Below, in pieces: positions 7,716 to 16,929 of a stretch of 64,000 bases of DNA; position 1 is the first letter of the stretch, and the number at the start of each line of letters is the position of its first letter. Both the position numbers and the translations under genes were made by a program. The DNA is from Pigmentiphaga litoralis (GTDB lineage: Bacteria; Pseudomonadota; Gammaproteobacteria; Burkholderiales; Burkholderiaceae_B). The stretch lies in assembly GCF_013408655.1 (NCBI RefSeq), contig NZ_JACCBP010000001.1, positions 3,348,001-3,412,000 of the forward strand, in the 5' to 3' direction. A model generated the notes under the pieces. It did no database searches and had not been told where the DNA came from. It worked only from the letters and a program-made list of their open reading frames with translations.

Positions 7716-9026
7716 TCAGACGGTTGAATCGTCGACCATGAATTCGCGCCAGGCGCGGAACTGATTGCGCATGGGCAGCTCGCTGGTGCCGTTGATCGAA
7801 GCCATTCCATCAGGAAGCTGCTTGTCGGTACCGACATAGCGATGGTGGCTGACCCAATCGCCACCGTTGGTGTTGTTGCCTTCCTGACAACGTCGATAGA
7901 CCTCAACGTCGTCCGGCATGACATTCGAAGATGGCGAATTGATCAGGTTCGCGTAGGTCAGTGCCCGATCGAAGACCGCCGTGGGTGCGCCCTTAAGCCG
8001 GAACGTCTGGATTTCGACCATCGTGCGATCCACTGCCATGGGCCGGATGACGCGGAATTGCTGGAACACGTTGTGGGGCGCGCCGCTACCGTAAATGACG
8101 GTGTTGTGGCGATTCATTCCGAAGATTTCCTTCGCGCGCTCTTCACCATAGGCGGTGACCAACGTTTGGAAATGCTCGCGCGTCACCGGGTCCCGTGTTG
8201 CGGCCGTAGGGTCAAAAATTCCTTCCATGTAGCCATGTCCATTCTCGAACGCGCGCAGTTCCAGCTTCTCCCAAAAGTCGTAGGGTTCACCGTTGCCGTC
8301 CATAATCAACAGTTCAAACGGCATTTCGCCAATTTCGGCAGCCTGCTCACGCGCAGCAACGAACGACGATTCATGGGTGACCCGAGCGTGCATCGTGTCG
8401 TGCAGGTTTTCGTAGAAAACCTTCCAGTTGGAGAACTGGAGCACACGAAAGACGCCCCCCGCCACTTCTACCTCTCCGACCGGCGAGCGGTCGCACAGGT
8501 TATCGATCGAGGACGCGACGCCGCCCAGAAATGTCTTGAGGTCCGGCCCATCTTCCGATTGGTTTGCGAAGACGAAGCCGCGGTAGGTATCGACCCGGGC
8601 AAGCTTCTTCATCGAGAAGTCAGGGTTTTCGGGATCGTAATTGGTGCCTTCAAGACCGTTGCGCAAGGGCAGCGAAAAGTGGCTGCCATCCAGCTTGAAG
8701 GTCCATGCGTGGTACGGACAGCGGAAGAACTTTCCGGTGTTGCCACACCCTTCACCGACCAGCTTCGCGCCCTTGTGCGGACAGCGGTTGTAGACCACAT
8801 TGACCGCCCCGCTCTGCGAACGAACCATGACGACATCCTGGTCCCCGATACGTGTCGCCAGGTAATCGCCTGTCTTGGGCACCTGGCTGTCGTGGCCGAC
8901 GTAGATCCAGGCCTTGCCGTAGATCCGCTGCATCTCCAACGCGAAGATATCCGGGTCTGTGTACACGCTCTTGTGCACGCTATCTTCTCGTACGAGTCCA
9001 GCCAGCGCTTCGTTGGTAAGCGTCAT
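7716..9026 (-). CDS. Ring-hydroxylating dioxygenase alpha subunit (Rieske non-heme iron oxygenase)
   Basis: This 436-residue catalytic subunit has a Rieske cluster site Cys82-x-His84 with Cys103-x2-His106, and a mononuclear iron site with Asp210, His213 and His218 in the ENLHDTMHARVTH block. An Asp in the MPDDVEVYRR block, near residue 380, is the probable third ligand. With its own beta subunit and a VanB-like reductase in the operon, it forms a two-component system (reductase plus alpha/beta oxygenase) like the benzoate and anthranilate dioxygenases. The linked Liv importer suggests a carboxylated or amino-aromatic substrate. The exact substrate cannot be read from the sequence. Confidence 0.9.
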   Translation of the reverse strand: MTLTNEALAGLVREDSVHKSVYTDPDIFALEMQRIYGKAWIYVGHDSQVPKTGDYLATRIGDQDVVMVRSQSGAVNVVYNRCPHKGAKLVGEGCGNTGKFFRCPYHAWTFKLDGSHFSLPLRNGLEGTNYDPENPDFSMKKLARVDTYRGFVFANQSEDGPDLKTFLGGVASSIDNLCDRSPVGEVEVAGGVFRVLQFSNWKVFYENLHDTMHARVTHESSFVAAREQAAEIGEMPFELLIMDGNGEPYDFWEKLELRAFENGHGYMEGIFDPTAATRDPVTREHFQTLVTAYGEERAKEIFGMNRHNTVIYGSGAPHNVFQQFRVIRPMAVDRTMVEIQTFRLKGAPTAVFDRALTYANLINSPSSNVMPDDVEVYRRCQEGNNTNGGDWVSHHRYVGTDKQLPDGMASINGTSELPMRNQFRAWREFMVDDSTV

Positions 9027-9040
9027 TTGCGTTCTCCTGA

Positions 9041-10018
9041 TTAGAGGTCCAATACCAATTTTTCCGACATCGATCGCGAGACGCAGATGCAGATGCTTCC
9101 TGCTTCGCGCTCCCTGCTGCTCAGGCAGGAGTCCCGATGATCGGCCTGCCCTTCGATAATTTGGGCCGTACAGATACCGCAGTCACCGCGTCGGCAATCG
9201 AACATCGTCTCGATTCCCGCGGCTTCCATAGCTTCCATGATGGATTGCCCTGCGACCACACCGACCGTCACGCCGGTCTGCCTGAGTTCAACGGCAAAGC
9301 TGCGGTCACCGCCAACAGGCAAGCTCCCGGCAAATAGTTCGCAATGCAACTGCTCTTCCGGCCATCCGAGCTCGCGCCCCGCTGCAAGCGTCGCGCCTAT
9401 GAATCCCTTGGGCCCACAGACGTGCAAATGTCGTCCGGCCTGCGGCGCCCCGATTACCTCAAGCAGCGGGATGCCCTTGGATGGATCGCCTCCATCGAAC
9501 CAACAATGTGCATTGGGCAATGATCCGACCTCGTCGGCAAATGCCGCATCGCTGGCGTCTCGGGCAACGTAATGCAGGTCGAATGCCTTGCCTTCGTGAA
9601 ACAGGCCAAGTGCCATGCAAAGGATCGGCGTGATGCCGATCCCTGCCGCGATCAGAAGGGGTCTCGAGTCCGCGCCTTTCATGGGAAAGTCATTTCTGGG
9701 AAATGAGGCAGTAATGGTCTGACCCACCGCCAACTCGTGTACCCACCTGGACCCACCCGTGCCCTGTTCTTCAAGCTGAACGGCGATCTCGTAAGAGTCC
9801 CCATCGACATACGGGCGTACCAGCGAGTAGGCACGGTGCATCACCGGACGTGTTCCCGACGCCGGCACATGAAGCTCGATATGTGAACCGGGCGCAAACG
9901 ACGCGAGCGGGGCCCCATCTGTTGGCACCAGCACCAGCCGACGCACTCTTGATGTGATCGCCTCTGCCCGCTCTATGCCTAAAACGATCGTGCTGCCCAC
10001 GTTGCCTCCACGTTTCAT
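9041..10018 (-). CDS. VanB-type ferredoxin reductase (FMN/NAD domains plus C-terminal 2Fe-2S domain)
   Basis: An oxygenase reductase of the phthalate dioxygenase reductase / VanB class, 325 residues from the ATG at 10018. The N-terminal half has the flavin motif HRAYSLV. The middle NAD domain has AAGIGITPIL and CGPKGF. The C-terminal plant-type [2Fe-2S] domain has CRRGDCGICTAQ and a fourth Cys in RDSCLS. It is the first gene of the operon and the obvious electron donor for the alpha/beta oxygenase 14 bases downstream. A GTG at 10000 preceded by GGAGG is an equally good start and would remove six residues. Confidence 0.88.
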   Translation of the reverse strand: MKRGGNVGSTIVLGIERAEAITSRVRRLVLVPTDGAPLASFAPGSHIELHVPASGTRPVMHRAYSLVRPYVDGDSYEIAVQLEEQGTGGSRWVHELAVGQTITASFPRNDFPMKGADSRPLLIAAGIGITPILCMALGLFHEGKAFDLHYVARDASDAAFADEVGSLPNAHCWFDGGDPSKGIPLLEVIGAPQAGRHLHVCGPKGFIGATLAAGRELGWPEEQLHCELFAGSLPVGGDRSFAVELRQTGVTVGVVAGQSIMEAMEAAGIETMFDCRRGDCGICTAQIIEGQADHRDSCLSSREREAGSICICVSRSMSEKLVLDL

Positions 10019-10260
10019 ATGACGCCTGCAGCGCTCAGCGCCAGGCGGTGATGAATTATCCCGCTGCCCCTCGGGACGCAATATCCGATGATCGCTGGCA
10101 TTTGTCCTCGCATGGCCGTTGATTCGTTTGGTCGGCACATGGCGGATAGGTCGCCACCTCAATTTGCAAGATCCGGATAGCCCTGCAGCAACACCTTCGC
10201 CAGAATGGGCCGTCCTTCAAATAGGTCGCAAGGATCAACCCGCATCTTCGGAACACTGAC
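10019..10260. promoter_or_regulatory. Divergent control region between the oxygenase operon and the Liv-type importer
   Basis: About 240 bases separate the start of the minus-strand oxygenase operon from the start of the plus-strand importer. No credible gene lies in it, so both promoters must be here. I see no convincing -35/-10 pair or operator palindrome by eye. The AraC regulator encoded after the importer is the best candidate to act here. Confidence 0.5.
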
Positions 10261-11457
10261 ATGACATCAACGCCTTTCCGCCGCCTGACTTGCTTGCCGG
10301 CCGCCCTTCTGACTGCAGGTGTGCTTTGCGGTGCATCGTTTGCGGCTAACGCCGACACCCTCAAGATCGGGTTTCTCACCACGCTGTCCGGCCCCGGTAG
10401 CGTGATCGGTAATGAGATTCGAGACGGCTTCAATCTGGGCCTCAAGCACTCCGGCGGAAAACTGGGCGGCATGGATGTCGACATGACCATCGTTGACGAT
10501 CACCAGGATCCGCAAGCGGCGCGCAAAACGGTGGACCGCCTCATCAAGCGAGACAAGGTCGACCTGATCACAGGCATGGCGTTCTCGAACGTACTGTTGC
10601 CGGTGCTTCCGCAGATACTGCAGAGCGGCACGATCTACATTTCTCCCAATACCGGACCTCAGGATTACGCGGGCGAGAAATGTGACCCGAGGTTCTTTGC
10701 CGCCGCTTGGCAGACCGAGGACTTGCCTGCTGCAATGGGCAAATTTGCCAACGAAAAGGGCTACAAGAAGGTAGCCATCGTTGCGCCTGCATATCCCGGC
10801 GGCCGCGAGTCGCTCAATGGATTCAAGAGTCTGTACACGGGCACCGTCACCGACGAAATCTATACCAAGCTGGACCAGCTCGATTACTCGGCAGAGCTTG
10901 CCAGACTGAGGTCCGTCAAGCCGGACGCCGTGTTCTATTTCCTGCCAGGCGGCCTGGGCGTCAACTTCATCAAACAGTTGAATGCAGCCGGGCTCGACAA
11001 GCAGATGGCCATATTGACAACAGGATTTTCCGCTGATGAGGATGTCATCAAATCGGTAGGTGCGCCGATGACCGGACTGTTCAATGCTTCGCAATGGGCA
11101 TCCGACCTTGATAACGAGGCCAACAAACGGTTCGTGAAAGACTTCAACACGACATACGGGCGCATGCCGACGCTGTATGCCTCGCAAGCGTACGATGTGG
11201 CCCGCCTCATCGATAGCGCTGCAAAGAAGACAGGCGGCAAGGTCACCGACAAGGAAGCGTTCCGGGTCGCACTGAAAAGCGCCGACTTTGCCTCGGTACG
11301 CGGTCAGTTCGCATTCAACACCAACCAGTTCCCGATTCAGAACATCTACATGCGCCAGGTCCAGGCGCTTCCAGACGGCAAGCTAGGCAACCGGTTGATC
11401 GGCACCGCGCTCGCCAATCACAAGGATGCGTTCGCAGCCGAATGCAAGATGAAATGA
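10261..11457 (+). CDS. Liv-type periplasmic substrate-binding protein
   Basis: This 398-residue binding protein of the branched-chain amino acid type starts with a cleavable signal peptide (basic RR, hydrophobic core, AxA at about residues 29-31). The mature part opens with LKIGFLTTLSGPGSVIG and follows the two-lobed periplasmic-binding pattern. It is the first gene of a complete five-gene importer. Many such receptors in Burkholderiales bind aromatic acids rather than amino acids. Because it diverges from a ring-hydroxylating oxygenase operon, an aromatic ligand is likely but not shown. Confidence 0.9.
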   Translation: MTSTPFRRLTCLPAALLTAGVLCGASFAANADTLKIGFLTTLSGPGSVIGNEIRDGFNLGLKHSGGKLGGMDVDMTIVDDHQDPQAARKTVDRLIKRDKVDLITGMAFSNVLLPVLPQILQSGTIYISPNTGPQDYAGEKCDPRFFAAAWQTEDLPAAMGKFANEKGYKKVAIVAPAYPGGRESLNGFKSLYTGTVTDEIYTKLDQLDYSAELARLRSVKPDAVFYFLPGGLGVNFIKQLNAAGLDKQMAILTTGFSADEDVIKSVGAPMTGLFNASQWASDLDNEANKRFVKDFNTTYGRMPTLYASQAYDVARLIDSAAKKTGGKVTDKEAFRVALKSADFASVRGQFAFNTNQFPIQNIYMRQVQALPDGKLGNRLIGTALANHKDAFAAECKMK

Positions 11458-12368
11458 ACACAGTCATTCTTGAGCAGACGCTGAACGGCATTCAGTTCGG
11501 ATTGATGCTGTTTCTGCTTGCTGCTGGCCTTACGCTAGTCTTTGGCATCATGGACCTCGTCAACCTTTCTCATGGATCGCTTTACATGATCGGGGCCTAC
11601 CTGATTGCCACGTTCACACAGGCGCTCGATTCCTTCTGGCTCGGCATGCTGTTGGGTATCGGTGTGACGGCTTGTGTAGGCGTACTGCTGGAGATGACAA
11701 TCCTGCGGCAACTGTACAAGCGGGATCATCTCTCGCAAGTGCTTGGCACGTTCGCCATCATCCTGATTGCGAACGAGTCGGTGCGCATTTTGTGGGGACC
11801 GCAGCCCCTTACCTTCAACCCGCCTGCGTCGCTTGCCGGTCCGGTTGAACTTTTTCCTGGGTTCGAATATCCCGCCTACCGCCTTGCCATCATGGCGGTA
11901 GGCGCCCTGGTGGCCGCAGCGTTGTATGTGCTGATCTCCAAGACCCGCATTGGCATGAAGGTCCGTGCCGGCGCGGCAGACCGCGAAATGGCTGAGGCCA
12001 TGGGCGCCAAGGTTTCCTGGATGTTCAGCGGACTGTTCGCCTGCGGCGCGGCGCTATGCGCGCTGGCGGGCGGCATGCTTGGACCCCTGCTCGCGGTGCA
12101 GGTCGGTATGGGCGAAAGCATCCTGATCCTGGCCTTCGTGGTCGTTGTCATTGGTGGGATCGGCTCGGTGCGCGGCGCTTTCGTCGGATCGCTTCTGGTC
12201 GGCATGATCGACACGTTGGGCCGCGCAGTCATTCCTTCGCTGTTCAGTGGTTTTGGCCCCGAGGTTGCATCCAGCGTTGCGCCCGCTCTGGCAGCCATTC
12301 TTATCTATCTGCTAATGGCAGCGATCCTGTTCTGGAAACCCAAGGGTCTCTTCCCCGTCGGGGCCTAG
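11454..12368 (+). CDS. Liv-type ABC importer permease (LivH-like)
   Basis: A multi-spanning inner-membrane permease of 304 residues from the ATG at 11454, which overlaps the stop of the binding-protein gene as ATGA. An in-frame ATG at 11442 would add four residues. It has the LivH hallmarks: an N-terminal GIQFGLMLFLLAAGLTLVFG block and the conserved EAMGAKV loop that contacts the ATPases. It pairs with the second permease downstream to form the channel. Confidence 0.9.
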   Translation: MNTVILEQTLNGIQFGLMLFLLAAGLTLVFGIMDLVNLSHGSLYMIGAYLIATFTQALDSFWLGMLLGIGVTACVGVLLEMTILRQLYKRDHLSQVLGTFAIILIANESVRILWGPQPLTFNPPASLAGPVELFPGFEYPAYRLAIMAVGALVAAALYVLISKTRIGMKVRAGAADREMAEAMGAKVSWMFSGLFACGAALCALAGGMLGPLLAVQVGMGESILILAFVVVVIGGIGSVRGAFVGSLLVGMIDTLGRAVIPSLFSGFGPEVASSVAPALAAILIYLLMAAILFWKPKGLFPVGA

Positions 12369-12409
12369 ACGTTGTGACCCGACGTTGTGACATTACCGAG
12401 AACATCACC

Positions 12410-13417
12410 ATGCAAGCAGCTTCAATCTTAGCCGCGACACCGACGGCGACGCCCTTGCGTTCGGTGTCGGGGGCGACGTCCCACTCGTTGAGTGCTGCCG
12501 TCACCCTGCCCATACTCCTGGGCCTTCTGTTACTTCCCATTGCGGCGCATTTCTATGGGCAGGAGTATTTCCTGTCACCTGTCACACGCGTGCTTATCTA
12601 CGCCGTGGCCGCATCCAGTTTGAATTTGATCCTGGGTTTTGGCGGCATGGTCAGCTTTGGCCATGCCGCATTCATGGGCGTAGGCGCCTACGCTGCAGCG
12701 GCGCTGATGATGAACCAGGTCACCTCGCTGTGGATTGCGCTTCCGGTTGCCATGGGACTGGGCGCTGTCGTCTCGGCAGTCATCGGGCTCATCAGCCTGC
12801 GTGCGCACGGCGTGTACTTCATCATGATCACGTTGGCCTTTGCTCAGATGCTGTACTACGTGGCGATCTCGCTGAAGTTTCTCGGTGGCGAGGACGGACT
12901 GTCATTGAGCGCCAGAGGATCAATGTGGCCGGTTCTGGAACCCCTTGACGACACCGCCCTGTACTACGTTGCGGTGCTGATGCTCGCCAGCGTCGTGGTC
13001 TTCATCCAGCGATTGGTCAACGCCAACTTCGGACACGTTCTGGAAGCAATACGCATCAACGAAACGCGGGTCGCATCCCTTGGCGTGAACACGTTCAGGC
13101 ATAAGCTCATTGCGTTCATGGTTGCCGGCGCACTGGCGGGGGTAAGCGGCGCCCTGCTCGCTCATCAATCAGGCTTCGTCAGCCCTTCACTCATGCATTG
13201 GACGCAATCGGGCGTTCTGATGGTCATGGTCATTCTGGGGGGTGCCGGCCACCTTTACGGGGGCATCATCGGCGCAATCATCTATGGTGTGCTGGAAGAA
13301 AGCCTGTCTGGGTACACCGAACATTGGCAGTTGGCCCTGGGCGTCGTTTTGCTCGTGGCCGTGCTGGTAGCCCCCCAGGGAATATCGCGGTTGATTCTGA
13401 AGAGGACGCCCAAATGA
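12410..13417 (+). CDS. Liv-type ABC importer permease (LivM-like)
   Basis: The second permease, 335 residues from the ATG at 12410. It has about eight hydrophobic segments and LivM blocks such as LNLILGFGGMVSFGHAAF and the coupling loop AIRINETRVASLG. The frame is open further upstream, but that part overlaps the LivH-like gene and does not look like this family. The stop overlaps the next start as ATGA. Confidence 0.9.
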   Translation: MQAASILAATPTATPLRSVSGATSHSLSAAVTLPILLGLLLLPIAAHFYGQEYFLSPVTRVLIYAVAASSLNLILGFGGMVSFGHAAFMGVGAYAAAALMMNQVTSLWIALPVAMGLGAVVSAVIGLISLRAHGVYFIMITLAFAQMLYYVAISLKFLGGEDGLSLSARGSMWPVLEPLDDTALYYVAVLMLASVVVFIQRLVNANFGHVLEAIRINETRVASLGVNTFRHKLIAFMVAGALAGVSGALLAHQSGFVSPSLMHWTQSGVLMVMVILGGAGHLYGGIIGAIIYGVLEESLSGYTEHWQLALGVVLLVAVLVAPQGISRLILKRTPK

Positions 13418-14175
13418 GCACGGTCTTACGCATCGACAATCTGGTCAAGCGCTTCGGCGGCGTGCTGGCAACAGACAAGGCCTGCCTGGACGTATCGGAA
13501 GGCGACATTCATGCGCTGATCGGACCGAACGGTGCAGGCAAGACGACCCTGATCCACCAGTTGTCCGGCGCCTTGGTACCCACCAGCGGCCACATTTTCT
13601 TCCAGGGCGAAAACGTGACCGGCTCGTCGATCGACAAGCGGGCGAGGCAAGGCCTGGTTCGGTCCTATCAGATCACCAGCATTTTCAAGCCTTTCTCTGT
13701 CCATCAAAACCTGACGATTGCGATCCAGGGTCGCACGCGCGAAACGCTAGGAATGTGGCGACGCGCATCGTACGTTCAGACTCGTCTCGAAGAGGCGGAA
13801 CAATTGGCCATCCGCGTCGGGCTTGGAAGCAAGCTGGGGCAGTCGGCTGCCATGCTGTCGCACGGAGAGCAACGTCAACTTGAAGTCGGGCTTGCCTTGG
13901 CAATGCGTCCAAAAATGCTTCTGCTTGACGAGCCGATGGCGGGAATGGGTCATGAAGAATCCGGGCAACTTGTCGAATTGCTTTTGGGACTTAAGCGCTC
14001 CGTGACGATCCTGCTTGTCGAACACGACATGGACGCGGTGTTTAAGGTGGCGGATCGTATCTCGACCCTGGTGTTCGGTCGGGTCATCGCCACGGGTACG
14101 CCGGACGAGATCCGACGCCATCCCGAAGTGCGCAAGGCTTACCTGGGCGACGAATTTGAAGAGGTGGCGGCATGA
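13414..14175 (+). CDS. Liv-type ABC importer ATPase (LivG-like)
   Basis: A 253-residue ABC ATPase with Walker [10 protein letters not shown], a signature motif reading LSHGE (instead of the usual LSGGE), Walker B LLLDEP and the switch His in VEHDMD. It starts at the ATG at 13414, overlapping the permease stop. One of two ATPases energising the importer; the order H-M-G-F is canonical. Confidence 0.9.
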   Translation: MSTVLRIDNLVKRFGGVLATDKACLDVSEGDIHALIGPNGAGKTTLIHQLSGALVPTSGHIFFQGENVTGSSIDKRARQGLVRSYQITSIFKPFSVHQNLTIAIQGRTRETLGMWRRASYVQTRLEEAEQLAIRVGLGSKLGQSAAMLSHGEQRQLEVGLALAMRPKMLLLDEPMAGMGHEESGQLVELLLGLKRSVTILLVEHDMDAVFKVADRISTLVFGRVIATGTPDEIRRHPEVRKAYLGDEFEEVAA

Positions 14176-14882
14176 GTGCATTGCTTGACGTGGCAGGCGT
14201 CCACACGTCGTATGGAAGCAGCAAGATTCTTGCTGACGTCGGCCTGACCATTGCTGAAGGTCAGGTCGCGACATTGCTTGGCAGAAACGGCATGGGCAAG
14301 ACCACCACGATTCGATCAGTGCTGGGCCTGACCCAGGCTCAGTCTGGCTCGATCCGGTTTCGCGGCCATGCCATCGAGCGACTATCGGCAGATAAGATCG
14401 CTCGTATGGGCATGGCAGTGGTGCCCGAAGGACGACGCATCTTTGCCAATCTGTCGGTCGAAGAGAATCTTGTTGCCTTCAGTGCGAACCGGAACAGCAC
14501 ACGGGAACCCTGGACACTCGACGGCATCTACGACCTGTTTCCACGCCTGAAGCAGCGTCGAAGAAACATGGGCAATCAGCTATCGGGAGGCGAACAGCAA
14601 ATGCTGGCGATCGGTCGCGCACTGATGACGAATCCCTACTTGCTGATTCTGGACGAGGCAACAGAAGGACTCGCTCCCCTTATCCGAGAGGAAATCTGGG
14701 CGTGTCTTAGCAAGTTGCGCGCACAAGGCCAGACCATTCTGGTGGTAGACAAATACGTGGACCGGCTCGTCACCATAGCCGATTGCCACACCATCATCGA
14801 ACGAGGCAAGGTGGTGTGGAAAGGTCCCAGTCAGGCACTGGCAGATGACCGGATGCTTTGGGAGCGTTATATCGGCGTTTGA
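14172..14882 (+). CDS. Liv-type ABC importer ATPase (LivF-like)
   Basis: A 236-residue ABC ATPase with Walker A GRNGMGKTT, signature LSGGEQQ and Walker B LILDEA. It begins by ATGA overlap with the LivG-like gene. The residue after the LVVDKYVD block is not the usual LVEQN/H loop: Asp-Lys replaces the common Glu-Gln. This is unusual for LivF but known in aromatic-acid-type Liv clusters as far as I recall, so I treat it as natural variation. Confidence 0.88.
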   Translation: MSALLDVAGVHTSYGSSKILADVGLTIAEGQVATLLGRNGMGKTTTIRSVLGLTQAQSGSIRFRGHAIERLSADKIARMGMAVVPEGRRIFANLSVEENLVAFSANRNSTREPWTLDGIYDLFPRLKQRRRNMGNQLSGGEQQMLAIGRALMTNPYLLILDEATEGLAPLIREEIWACLSKLRAQGQTILVVDKYVDRLVTIADCHTIIERGKVVWKGPSQALADDRMLWERYIGV

Positions 14883-14969
14883 GGTGGAGCCGACAGACCT
14901 GATGTGTGATACGTTCAACATCACGACGGAACACCGAGCAGGCTCGCTGTAGGCAGGGAGCCGTTAGTT

Positions 14970-15986
14970 GTGCCCTCCATTGATGAGGTCCCTGTGGCAA
15001 CCTTCGCTCCCCCACTTCTAGATGCCGGCGTGTTCAAGAACAGCGAGGTGGTTCGCTCAAAGGACGCGCATGAGATGCATCACCACGTCACCAACACCCT
15101 GAGTGCCCATCATCTTGACGTAAGAAGCGTTGGCTTTAGAGCCTCCCTTCGTCAGGGATCCGTCGGCTCCATGCGGGTTTGCGAGCTTGAATATGGATCG
15201 ATCGTCCAGGCAGATCCCGGTCGGCTCGATGACTACCTGCTCATTCAAATGCTGCAAGCAGGTCAGAGCCGCGTTTATCACGAGGGCAACGAAACGCTTC
15301 TGTCATGCGATATGGCGGGCGTCATTGCGCCTACCATCCCCTTTCGCGCGCTCTGGGAGAGGGATTGCCGTCATGTAATGCTGAAAATTCCCCGCAGCAA
15401 GCTTGAGCAAGCCTGTAGCTCCTATTTGGGTCATGACCTTGGAGGGTCTTTGCAGTTCAGAATAGGCATGGACTTGCGAACCCCGACGGGTCAAGCATGG
15501 AAACATCTGATGGAGTATGTCTTGGGCAGCGCGCCACCTGCCGAATCGTGTGCCATAAGCCCGATTATTCATGGGCATATGGAAGAAGCAGCCATTGCAC
15601 ATTTGTTGATTCACCAATCGCACAACTTTAGTGAGGCGCTCAAGCGAGCCAATGACTCGAGCATTAACGTGCCGAGCTGCGTAAGACGCGCAGAACAATA
15701 TATCGAAGATCATTTGCTTGATGCTATTACTCTGACTGATGTCGCGGAATACGCTGGGGTGTCGGTGAGCACCTTGTGCCACAGCTTCCGCCGACATCGC
15801 GGTTCAAGCTTGATGTGCGCTCTGCGTGGGCTACGTCTTGAAGGTGCGCGTAAAGAGCTTCTGACAGGTAATGGGAGGTCTATCGTCGACGTTGCCTATG
15901 AATGGGGCTTCAATCATGCTGGACGCTTTTCCATCAGCTACAGGAAACGTTTCGGTGAATCGCCCACGCAAACGCTTCAGCGTTAG
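14970..15986 (+). CDS. AraC-family transcriptional regulator
   Basis: A 338-residue regulator with an AraC-binding-like sensor domain in the N-terminal two thirds and a double helix-turn-helix at the C-terminus (ITLTDVAEYAGVSVSTLCHSF, then IVDVAYEWGFNHAGRFSISYRKRFGESP). The start is a GTG at 14970 with an AGGGAG-type site nine bases upstream. It follows the importer operon by 88 bases on the same strand and ends with a 4-base overlap against the convergent hydrolase pseudogene. It probably controls the divergent oxygenase and importer operons. Its base composition is clearly lower in GC than that of the importer genes. Confidence 0.9.
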   Translation: MPSIDEVPVATFAPPLLDAGVFKNSEVVRSKDAHEMHHHVTNTLSAHHLDVRSVGFRASLRQGSVGSMRVCELEYGSIVQADPGRLDDYLLIQMLQAGQSRVYHEGNETLLSCDMAGVIAPTIPFRALWERDCRHVMLKIPRSKLEQACSSYLGHDLGGSLQFRIGMDLRTPTGQAWKHLMEYVLGSAPPAESCAISPIIHGHMEEAAIAHLLIHQSHNFSEALKRANDSSINVPSCVRRAEQYIEDHLLDAITLTDVAEYAGVSVSTLCHSFRRHRGSSLMCALRGLRLEGARKELLTGNGRSIVDVAYEWGFNHAGRFSISYRKRFGESPTQTLQR

Positions 15987-16845
15987 GTGGGAAACATGGT
16001 TCTAAGCAACACGTCGTTGAAGTAGTTGGCGTCCCTGATTTGGTCAAGGTGGATATGGAAGTGGTCGAACGCTGGGAAGACATGGCTCTTCACGGAAGTG
16101 CCGGTTTCGACCAATGCGGCTACGAAAGGCAACGCTTGAGCCAACATCAATGGCGCATCATATTGCGACCAAGATACGAAGAACGGAGTGACATTGTTCT
16201 TCGTATGGCAAATGGGGGACGCAGCGTGGGCATCGTCTTGCGAGGTCAGCCACGCGTCGATTGAGCCAATGCTCGGATTTTCGGCATATCGACTCGAGTG
16301 CCTCAGGTCGTAGATCCCGCTGAAGGGAAAGCACGCCTTGATATCACCAGGCTCCAGTCCGAAAAAAACATGGCGGTCCGATCGAAGTGTCACGAGCGCA
16401 GCCAGATTCCCACCTGCCGAATGGCCTCCTATAAAAATCTGATTTGGGTCGCCGCCATAGTGAGCGATGTTCTGCTTTGTCCACGCTACGGCGGCCAAAC
16501 AGTCGTCCAACGCGGCAGGGAATTTCTCGATGCCGCTAAGTCGATAGTCGATAGCCACAAAGATCGCGCCGCGCCTTGTCACGGACCGGCGCCGAATGCG
16601 AACCACTCTTTGAATCCGTGGGACCAGTTGCCACCATGGATGCCGATATAAACCGGACAGGGCTTGTGGGATTCCTCTGGAAAATACAGGTCGAGACGAT
16701 GGTCATCCAGGGGGCCATACGGCACATTGAGGAGGTGCTTCAAAGCCGCGGCGGTGCCTTCCGAGAGCGCCAATGCGACTGCTGCGTAGGTTGTCGATAC
16801 TGGCAATAGAGCCGACTGAGTCGGCAATGTTCTGAATATAGACAT
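15983..16845 (-). pseudogene. Alpha/beta hydrolase, interrupted by a frameshift
   Basis: Two adjacent minus-strand frames together make one alpha/beta hydrolase of about 287 residues. The first part (16845-16579) has the oxyanion motif HGGNW and stops after FGAGP. The second, one base out of phase, resumes with VTRRGAIFVAIDYRL and carries the nucleophile motif GHSAGG, an Asp in SQYD and a His near DHFHIH. The break lies between about 16579 and 16606 and is explained by one missing base. AAGGA seven bases before the ATG at 16845 supports that start. Similar proteins are BD-FAE / kynurenine-formamidase-like esterases. It could be a true pseudogene or a sequencing error. Confidence 0.8.
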
Positions 16846-16929
16846 TCATGGTTCCTTGCTGAAAGAGGCTCCGGCGGTATCGTTGACGCCGTCGGAACTC
16901 GTCGCTGCGAAGTAGGGATCGCCAATCGA

